Positions 57,111 through 64,000 of a stretch of 64,000 nt of DNA are shown here, one piece after another. Position numbers and translations under genes: made by a program. Position 1 is the first letter of the stretch, and the number at the start of each line of letters is the position of its first letter. The stretch is from Acanthococcus lagerstroemiae (Eukaryota > Arthropoda > Insecta > Hemiptera > Eriococcidae), in the NCBI GenBank assembly GCA_031841125.1, contig CM063114.1, positions 11,036,001 to 11,100,000 on the forward strand, written 5' to 3'. The notes below the pieces were generated by a model that saw only the letters and a program-made list of their open reading frames with translations, was not told where the DNA came from and made no database searches.

Positions 57111-57118
57111 ATATATAC

Positions 57119-59142
57119 ATTGCAATCACCTGTCAATGGCGTACTCGTCTACGAATGACCTCAGTGAAAACATAATTTTAAGGCAGAATCCCTCCCAAAG
57201 TCATAATGTGTCCTCTTGTTTGAGTCGAAAATCACGCTGTCTCTATTACCATTCACTTGCAAACTAAAGGATGAGCAATAGCGACTGTATCTGATCAAAG
57301 TACACTGTACGTAGACTGACTTGATGTTTTTGTCCTCGAGCGGATGGGTGAGTACATTCATCACCATACACAGACTATATCGGAATTTGGATTCACAAGT
57401 GAGGGAGCTAACTTAAAGTACGAGTCCTTTGATCACGAGTGAAGGCAGTGACAGATTCAAGGCGAAAATCCTAATTGAGGAATGTTCTGAGGTACCCACT
57501 ATTGTGGAAGTTGGAAAGGAATCGCATTTACTAGCCTCCATTTGTAGGCACAGAGCCCAATATAACTATAACCTCTTCTCTCGAACCGCTTAAAATGTGG
57601 TTCTTAAGCGAGGGAGACAGAGCGAAAACATAAAATTCTAGATTAGCATTGATTTGTCTTACGATATCACCAAATACGTTTATTTGAGTGTTGGAGACTT
57701 TTCGGGGTTATATTAGTCTTGCATGATAATCGATCGGTTCATTAGTTTTCTTGGCCACTTTCAAGGTGTTGAAGTGATGAATAGAGTAGATTCTCGAACA
57801 ACGGATTATTAGTCGACTTTGACCCTGTTTATTACCCCTTTCCTCGGAGGATAAAATCCAGACAGTACTCGGAGAGGATCTTATTTCGCGACCTTGAGAA
57901 CCTATGAGTAGAACACTATACCGAATAAATGACTGTTACACTACACAAGAGCATAAAAAACAACGGGATGAGAGTAGATGATTTTAGCTGTATTATTTCG
58001 AATGCTCAATACGATGGCATTAACCATTTTTCTCGAGAGCCTCTCGTTTTCCATGTTCAAAATTTTATCAAATTTTCCACTTTTTATTCCTTTTTGTCGT
58101 CCATGAATGGCTACACTGATACTGATAACAATACTGAACGCGTAGTTGTTTGATCAGTGATATCATCTTGATGATGCTAAAATTCCCATTTAAGATAGGA
58201 GATTGGGAAACATGAACTATAATCAAAAAGTTGACATCGGCATTAAATTCTTTGTCGAAAATTCATATAGAATCATATATTCTCATGCCACTGTTTTTTT
58301 AAAAATCTCAAATTGTTGTGTAGTGTTATCAGTCCCAACTCCTCTTGGTGGCGCCTCGGGGAGTCAGATCGAAAAGTCACTTTAATTTTCAAGTTCAAAA
58401 CCTCTGAAACTTGAAAATTGACGGTCATCTCGAATATCACTTTTCACCCGCTCTTGCCCGCCTTGAAGTCACACTGAAGGGGACAGGGGTCTAGGTCCAA
58501 TGGGGCTCTTGGGAAAATTTTTGAACATGCTGGATATTTTGCCTCGAAACATTGCTGACATTCCTTATTCGTGGAACAGCACTATTCTAGGAAGTGATCC
58601 GAAAAGATTGCAGACTTCGCCCAATAAATACCACCTTTGAGACAATTTTTAGGTCGACCCTTAATTGTGGATGTAAATCCAGAAGAAGGGAAGCTGTTTC
58701 AGGACAAGCGTCTTTATTTATGAGTGAGTTGCGCAGCATAAATGAATAATAGTCGAAAAACAAATGAGACCAATTTTGAGTCAAAATCGAAATGTGAAGA
58801 GGCTAGTATTTCTCCAGTTCTGCCTATTTATTTTTCAAAGGGGGGGGGGTGGTAAATCAAATAGAGGTGGTATATTTAGAATAACGGAAACACGAACGAT
58901 TGAGACAGTTCTTGAGCTGAAATTCGAAAGTTGAGGAGGGTAATAAAATGCCATCAGGTAATAATTTGGACATAGCAGGATTACAAACTGAAGAAAAGTT
59001 TTAATAGTTCAAAAAATCGAATATCAGAAGACGAAATGAAATGAGGAATACTCGTATTTTTCGATCCTGACTTATTGTGCATTTGTGGAAATCTAAAAAT
59101 CGGAGACTTTCTCATGCCTTCGTAACCTCTTGCTCAGTGGCG
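57119..59142. other. Unassigned; weak array traces
   Basis: TTCGCGACCTTGAGAACC at 57885-57902 is a weak relative of the GGTCGCTGAATTC core. A 10-base G run lies at 58840-58849. Frames up to 74 codons lack motifs. Confidence 0.35.
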
Positions 59143-59482
59143 AATTCAAAGCAGAAAGCCCAGTCAGCAAGCGCCCTAAGGGACCCACCGTTTTTAAGGT
59201 TATAACATTGCTCTGATTTCAATAGCCCATTCACCACAAAAAAAAGCATAAGTTCTTGTTAGGGGCCGTGTTGGCTTTTAAAAAAGTACTATTTTAGCAG
59301 GGGCCTGTAAAAAAGGCTCAAACAAATCTAAGAAAGATCGGACTATTTTATTAGGACCCGTTCTGTGTATTAAAAAAGATCACGTGATTCAAGTAGGGGC
59401 CCTTGAAAGAAAGTTCAGACGTGAGACGATTTGACTCGGACAACAGGTGTACCAAAGGAAAATTAGTTGGGGCTCCTGAAAG
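59143..59482 (+). repeat. CAGTGGCG end and GGGGCC tandem array, left part
   Basis: CAGTGGCGAATTCAAAGCAG at 59143 is a hAT-like end. From 59240 degenerate units of about 65-90 bases follow, built from GGGGCCCTTGAAAGAAAGTTC and AAAAAAGATCACGTGATT-type words. The array stops at GGCTCCTGAAAG (59471-59482) and resumes at 60675, with a LINE piece in between. Confidence 0.65.
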
Positions 59483-59570
59483 GAACACATCCTTGTGTGA
59501 GGTGGCCTTGTGTGCGTCGATTGCTTAGACCCTGTAGTCCATTGTACGTTCCTCAGGTTACTGTGAAGGA

Positions 59571-59783
59571 TCAGCTCAGTAGCTCCACTTGTACAGTCAA
59601 GATGAGAATTTTACTGAGTGTTATCCCTTTGACTTCATTGGGCGTTGGATACTCCATTCCCAATGCTTTGGGTCTTGTCTGGCCTGTTGCTGGGCACTGA
59701 CATATGATGTGAATCGAGGTTTCCTCTTCTTCTCCGCAGTACTTACAGGAGCTGATTTTCGCCACTCCTATCTTATACGGCAA
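59571..59783 (-). pseudogene. LINE C-terminal CCHC knuckle fragment
   Basis: About 70 codons are open to a TGA at 59571-59573. The sequence CKYCGEEEETSIHIICQC fits C-X2-C-X8-H-X4-C, the zinc knuckle found after the RNase-H-like region of several LINE clades, followed by PATGQTRPKALG. The upstream part was separated from it by the element at 59788-60533. It cannot act alone. Confidence 0.75.
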
Positions 59784-59787
59784 CCGG

Positions 59788-60533
59788 CAGTAAGGTCGAA
59801 GTGGAAGTGGTCGAAATCCATAAGGTCGATGATATGATACATTTAGGTCAAATGAAAAATTGGTCGAATCTTGAAAAATAGAATGACATTATCACGAAAT
59901 AGAAGTACAATTTAAAATTAGAAAAATGGCTTCTACAAATTCATAAAAATAGGAAATCTAGTCACTGTTAATTTTAATATTTTAAATTATGGGCCACACT
60001 CCTCAAGTATGCCTCCAAGTCATCACTTTCCTCGTCATACTTCAGGACGACGGCAACTAATCTGTCTTGTCCCAGGATAACCCGTTTATTTCTCTCAGGA
60101 AGGGGACCTCCTGCGCAATCCTACTCAACCACTGCTTCTGTTAATGAATGCTCACGCCGGAAATTTTCTTTAACTTCCCATAGGGAATAGTGATACCGTG
60201 TTGTCAATGCGTCAAATCCGCGATGCCAGTTTTCCACCGAATTATTTGTCCGTGGTAATCCTTCGAGGGTAGCATCATACTGGCTCCACAAACGTGGTGG
60301 CTTCCTTGTCCTCCTTCGTTGCTGGTTTATCCATGCATCTTCAAAATACTGTAATACGTCGGTGACTTCAGGACGAAAATGTTCAATTAATTCCAAGTGT
60401 TATTTTCAAAATTACATATTATTCATTATTCGTCCAATTTTTTCAATCGACCTAAATGCATCATCGACCTTATGGATTTCGACCACTTTCACTTCGACCA
60501 TATTTCATTCGACCTTATTGACGTGAACCTCTT
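59788..60533 (-). mobile_element. MULE-type element nested in the LINE
   Basis: Inverted repeats of about 80 bases flank this insert. The left (59791-59868) contains GTCGAAATCCATAAGGTCGA, and the right (60437-60518) contains the same words inverted. Between them lies a MULE-like transposase remnant. The LINE reading frame is broken exactly here. CGGTT words on each side (minus sense) could be what is left of a 9-bp duplication. The outer few bases differ between the ends, so borders are approximate. Confidence 0.7.
59974..60402 (-). pseudogene. MULE-like transposase C-terminal remnant
   Basis: The minus frame from 60396 reads HFRPEVTDVLQYFEDAWI, then WSQYDATLEGLPRTNNSVE followed by NWHRGFD. 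This matches the C-terminal signature of MULE/FLYWCH-associated transposases common in insects (FE..WI, LW..Y, PRTNNSVE.WHR.F). An in-frame TAG at 60121-60123 interrupts it, yet the same frame continues with AVVLKYDEESDDLEAYLRSV and AHNLKY to a TAA at 59974. The catalytic N-terminal part is missing, so it is inactive. An upstream TAA at 60400-60402 closes the frame. Confidence 0.8.
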
Positions 60534-60674
60534 AAACCGCTTGTGTTTTGTGACTCCATGACTAGTTCGCAGTCCGACTATGAGCATCGCTTGTTTTCAG
60601 TCGAGCCCTGGTAGGAACTCGGTGTACTTCCCGGTAGCATACTCTATCGGTGTTTTGCTGACTTGCATGCCACT

Positions 60675-61035
60675 GGCTCCTGAAAGAAAAGTCAGGCGAT
60701 TTTTCTGGCCTTTAATGTGAGAAAAAAGTCGCACGATTCTGGCAGAGGTCTCGAAAAATGGGTTAAATCTTGTTGAGCCCTCGGCGTGCAGAAATAGATA
60801 ATTCGATCCAAGTGACACTTGAAAGAAATGTCAGACGTCAAACGATACTTCTGTGGTCTTTTATGTGCAGGAAAAGATCGCATGACTATAGCAACAGCCT
60901 TGCGAAAAAAGTCAGACAATCTAAAAAGAAATCAGACGTTTTGCTGGAAGCCCCTTTGTGTTCAGAAAAGATAACCCGATTGTTGTGGTTTCTCAAAAGA
61001 AATTGCCTTGTTGGAGGGGGAGCTGTCAGAAAATG
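60675..61035 (+). repeat. GGGGCC tandem array, right part
   Basis: Units resume after the LINE insertion: CTTGAAAGAAATGTCAGACG, GGTCTTTTATGTGCAG and AAAAGATCGCATGACT-type words recur in order about every 70-150 bases (60686, 60819 and 60912 regions). Together with 59240-59482 this was one array before the insertion. Frames across it have no motif. Confidence 0.65.
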
Positions 61036-62269
61036 GTCGCCTGCTACCTTACTGAATTCACTGCTCCTTTTTCTTTTCCTTCGCTCTCTATTCCTCTCGT
61101 GGAGCTGAAGAGTTCAGATCTGATTTCCAGGGGTCGAAATCTCTCTGTTTCTTTCGAGAAGGTGAAGTTGAGAAGTTAAGATCTGGTAACCAGTGGCCAA
61201 CATCTTACCAACCTTCCAGGATCCCCAGCTCCAGAGGTTGCAAGTAGAGTCCACTTGTGTCAGCAAATTTTTTTTTCTCGTTTTTCATCAGCCACACGAT
61301 GTACCTATTTACGATAGAAACGCATTTCAATCCGTCCTGACGATGTCTGTCGACGCTCGAGGTCTGGACGGAAGCCTTTTCATAAATAACAGATTTACAA
61401 TTCAGATTGCCGGCGTGAAGATAAAGCCGAATGATGGAGAAGGGGAGGACTAAGTGCGGAAATTCTAATAAAATATACGGAAAACTCGTGAAACAAAGAG
61501 AACAAAACATAGAGCATAAAAACACGATTATACCCTAAATGGTCGAGCTCGTACTGACGCGTCCGGAGAGCTTTGTGTGATTTCGTGTGCATACAATTTG
61601 AATACGCGGGAGGAACGAAGCTCCGGGCTTTCGGTCGGCCAAAATGTGGAATTCTGTTTTTCTGAAAAATACCGATCGGCTGCTCATTGATGTTCGAGAT
61701 GACCGGACAGCCTGCCGACAAAGAATTACTCGCCAGTTTGTTGGTATTTAACTTTTCAAAAGCGAGTTGGCCCTATGAATTTGATTTGTTTCCTTCCTCC
61801 TGTTCGGTACTTCGACCTGTGTTCGGAACATTTGCTCTAACGCTCGAGGTACCTCGAAGAAGCTAATTTCGATTGATTGAAACGCGGCCATGCGATTATC
61901 TCGAGGAATTTGCAACCTTATTTGGAAAGTTTTATTGTGCGGGTCCATCCGAAGAGTTTAGAACGATTATGAGCCTCGTTCGGGAAAAATGCGTTCACTC
62001 GCGAGGCCTGTAACGAATTTGAAGGTTCTCCAATTTCGTGTACTAGAAACTTGCTCCGGGTATGCTGGGAGGAGAACGATTTTACGTACCTCGCCCCCGC
62101 CGACAGAGGAACACTCTTAAGACCGAAACTATTAAAGTGTCGTCAGCGGTAGCTGCGCATAATTTGAACATTTTCTTTCACTCTGTGTAACCGCAAGGTT
62201 ATCGAAGTTTTATCGCAGCTGCGATATTTCCGATGACGAGATTATATCTGGCTGCATAGGTACACACAC
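61036..62269. other. CpG-rich unique block
   Basis: Positions 61190-61960 and 61980-62250 are CpG-rich. Frames of 86-108 codons on both strands (61193-61453 plus, 61205-61525 and 61395-61721 minus) overlap and show no motif. No gene is supported. Confidence 0.4.
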
Positions 62270-62376
62270 TCCCCTCGGCACTGATGCGATGCCCGAAAGG
62301 GTAGTTTCCGGTGCTGGGAGTGCGGTGTCTCAGGGGCCACTTTGGCATGCGTGCATCGCCATCCGTCCCACCACAC
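62270..62376 (+). mobile_element. SINE-like retroposon CGAAAGGGTA, copy 3 (youngest)
   Basis: A 107-bp insert is bracketed by CATAGGTACACACAC at 62255-62269 and 62377-62391, a perfect 15-bp target duplication. It begins TCCCCTCGGCACTGATGCGA, then CCCGAAAGGGTAG, and contains CCACTTTGGCATGCGTGCATC. It is GC-rich, non-coding and without an A-tail. Relatives lie at 15780-15865 and 45442-45549. I see no A/B box pair on either strand. It could come from a small structured RNA rather than a tRNA. Confidence 0.85.
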
Positions 62377-62391
62377 CATAGGTACACACAC

Positions 62392-63274
62392 GTGTACTGT
62401 ACCTAGGTACAATGAAAACACTCGTGTACGGCAGTTTGCATACGTGTGAGATTAACGGTAACTTGTTCTTTCGGGGTTGCGATTAGAAGGGACTGCATTA
62501 CCGTGAGAACAGTAGACCATATTATGGTTCGGATATTCATACGTACGAAGTGGAATAATATTAAACGAGGCTTAATTTAAACCTATCTCGTTGTACGAGC
62601 CATTCAGTTCTGGTCTCGTCCATATCGATGACCCTCCATGTATTATCCAAACTACCGCAATATAGCTCGGTTACGGGATATCTAATAATGAAAGCCAATT
62701 TCGCTGGGTCAAAAAGTGTACATAAATCTGCCCACTTTTGCATCAATTTCGGATCTTTCGTTTCTCTAGCCTCTGCTGACCACCCGGAGGAAATTTCACA
62801 ACCTGGGTAATATTACAGAGTTGTATTGCAGGACGACCTCTTGGTCATTTTTCAATCTTCAATCATTTTTGGTCACTTTTTGAAAATATTGTTAAGTCGT
62901 GTTTTTCATTTTCCTGCTCCAAAACATCAAAATACTATTGTCGCTGAACTTTCAAACTCTGAACTGGAAATTCAGGTCCCATCTACGTCAGTTCTTCGAA
63001 GTTTATCAGCGTCAGTGGTATCAGATGCTTTGTTTCCTCCAAAAAGAGTTGCGATTTATCCCGATATCCAACTTGTTTGTCGTAATGATGCTACAACCAG
63101 AGCTGAAATCCTGTAGGTGTTGACAATAGTTGCAGCAATTTCAGTTTGCGATCCTGTGACGATATAAACTTCAAACTCGAGAAATAGAGACCATGACTTT
63201 AAATTAAACGAAAGCTCGATGCCTGATAACAGAAATTTGTGGTTCATATTTTTACAGGCGTTCGATTGAGGATC
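62392..63274. other. Unassigned
   Basis: Short frames on both strands carry no motif. Nothing repeat-like is recognised. Confidence 0.4.
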
Positions 63275-63492
63275 CTTTTTTTCTAATATACTCTCAGCCC
63301 GAGCCCTGGAATCCGCTCTTTCGAGTATTACCTCGAGAGACGTCGGAGAGGCTGTTAGGGCTGTCTTAGCCCTCTTCCCTTCTGTCCGGAAAACTGGCCT
63401 AGGTCGAAATCTGGCGAGTTGCTGCGTGGGCTCAAACCTGCGACCTCCGAATTCCGAGACTAACGCGCTATCCACTCAGCTAACCAGATTCC
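63275..63492 (-). mobile_element. tRNA-derived SINE, full head
   Basis: Read on the minus strand the element starts at about 63492 with a tRNA-like head. The A box is TAGCTGAGTGG (63472-63482) and the B box GGTTTGAGCCC (63428-63438), 33 bases apart. The body contains GAAGAGGGCTAAGACAGCCC and GATTCCAGGGCTCGGG and ends in TTAGAAAAAAAGG. The body matches the truncated copy at 44400-44518. It is not a functional tRNA gene, because the acceptor stem does not pair and a body follows. Confidence 0.8.
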
Positions 63493-63502
63493 CCCCCCCC
63501 CC

Positions 63503-64000
63503 TTCAGCCAAGTCTATAATGCCTTTTCAAAAGGTTTTAATAAACTTGGCCACGAAACTGTGGAAGTTGTCATTGTCTTGCATTGACTTATTGAAAATAC
63601 TTTAACCGAGAAGCAGATTTCCGCATCATTCGAGAAAAGTTGAAATTGCCACCTGTAAAAATACCAAAGCACATTTCATTTCCTTGGTTGACTTTGAGAA
63701 ACTCAGTAAAAATAATTGAGTAAAGTCTTGCAATTAGAAAATATTTTTTAAAGTTTTCCTACCAGAACAGAAGCCGAAATTATAAAATAGCAGATTGCAT
63801 TAACTCATTCATTCTTTTTTATTGAAGAAAACTCACGAAGCGAATTGGAATTCCTATTTGCAGTTTCTCAGTTATTCATTAAATATGACTGAAAAGTTTC
63901 AATTTTCCAATGAAATATTAGTCTATATTTTGCATTCAGAAAGGTGTTCACTGTATGTAACACTTCTTAATCACATTGTGAAACCATCTAACTTTTTTTT
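63503..64000. other. Unassigned AT-rich sequence
   Basis: A 12-base C run (63491-63502) precedes it. No gene or repeat is recognised. Confidence 0.4.

Larger units (their letters stand above)
59483..60674 (-). mobile_element. LINE fragment inserted in the array, itself interrupted
   Basis: The insert is bracketed by exact GGCTCCTGAAAG copies (59471-59482 and 60675-60686), a 12-bp target duplication. Read on the minus strand, the 5' part (60674 down to about 60534) encodes SKTPIEYATGKYTEF, a TGA stop, then KQAMLIVGLRTSHG. The 3' part (59783-59571) encodes KIGVAKISSCKYCG continuing into a C-X2-C-X8-H-X4-C knuckle. Both are typical of the C-terminus of I/R1/Jockey-type LINE proteins. A short 3' untranslated stretch ends at 59483 without a poly-A. 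A MULE-type element splits the two parts. Confidence 0.75.

Noticed and set aside
63428..63492. Functional tRNA gene on the minus strand
   Set aside because: The A/B boxes belong to a SINE whose body also occurs, headless, at 44400-44518.
1..64000. Endogenous viral sequence
   Set aside because: No capsid, envelope, protease or viral polymerase motif was recognised; the only polymerase-like sequences are LINE-type.

Overview
This window looks like gene-poor nuclear DNA of an arthropod, most likely an insect. By eye it is about 40% GC, with CpG-rich unique blocks alternating with CpG-poor repeat blocks. No host gene, rRNA, complete tRNA, CRISPR array or bacterial-style operon can be supported. 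Open frames are short, overlap on both strands, and almost all look like chance. The best reading is intergenic or long-intron sequence packed with transposable-element (TE) remnants and degenerate tandem arrays. The insect assignment is an inference from TE content (Jockey-like LINEs, MULE-type transposase, hAT and pogo-type MITEs, tRNA-derived SINEs) and composition. A hemipteran or hymenopteran would fit, but the sequence does not decide.

Layout. 0-10 kb: hAT-like MITEs, two members of a family with terminal motif CAGGGTGTCTAC, a TTTTGGTACA-rich element, a tRNA-derived SINE and small tandem arrays. 10-16 kb: four more CAGGGTGTCTAC elements or ends, the first of two 231-bp palindromic elements, tandem duplications and a small SINE-like retroposon. 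17-25 kb: a 220-bp dispersed repeat, a 513-bp near-perfect inverted repeat, and the second palindromic element. 25.7-27.9 kb: two pieces of degraded Jockey-like LINEs on the minus strand. 30-31 kb: a pogo-like MITE nested in a CAGGGTGTCTAC element. 33.7-43.7 kb: kilobases of short-period arrays (TTTTGGTC-type, GACTC/TTAAG-type), a palindromic element and a possible foldback element with long inverted ends. 44-49 kb: a truncated SINE with target-site duplication (TSD), a G-rich strand-asymmetric segment ending in GCGAAGC mini-hairpins, LINE-like remnants and a hAT MITE. 51-58 kb: degenerate arrays sharing the core GGTCGCTGAATTC, and hAT MITEs with 8-bp TSDs. 59-61 kb: a three-level nest (MULE-type element inside a LINE fragment inside a tandem array). 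62-63.5 kb: a SINE-like retroposon with a perfect 15-bp TSD, and a tRNA-derived SINE.

How it fits together. Nothing here forms a pathway. The meaningful relations are insertions and copies: which element sits inside which, which are flanked by TSDs, and which families recur. The most notable items are the 513-bp hairpin, a roughly 107-bp SINE-like family with three TSD-flanked copies, the dispersed GGTCGCTGAATTC arrays, and the 41.2-43.7 kb foldback candidate.
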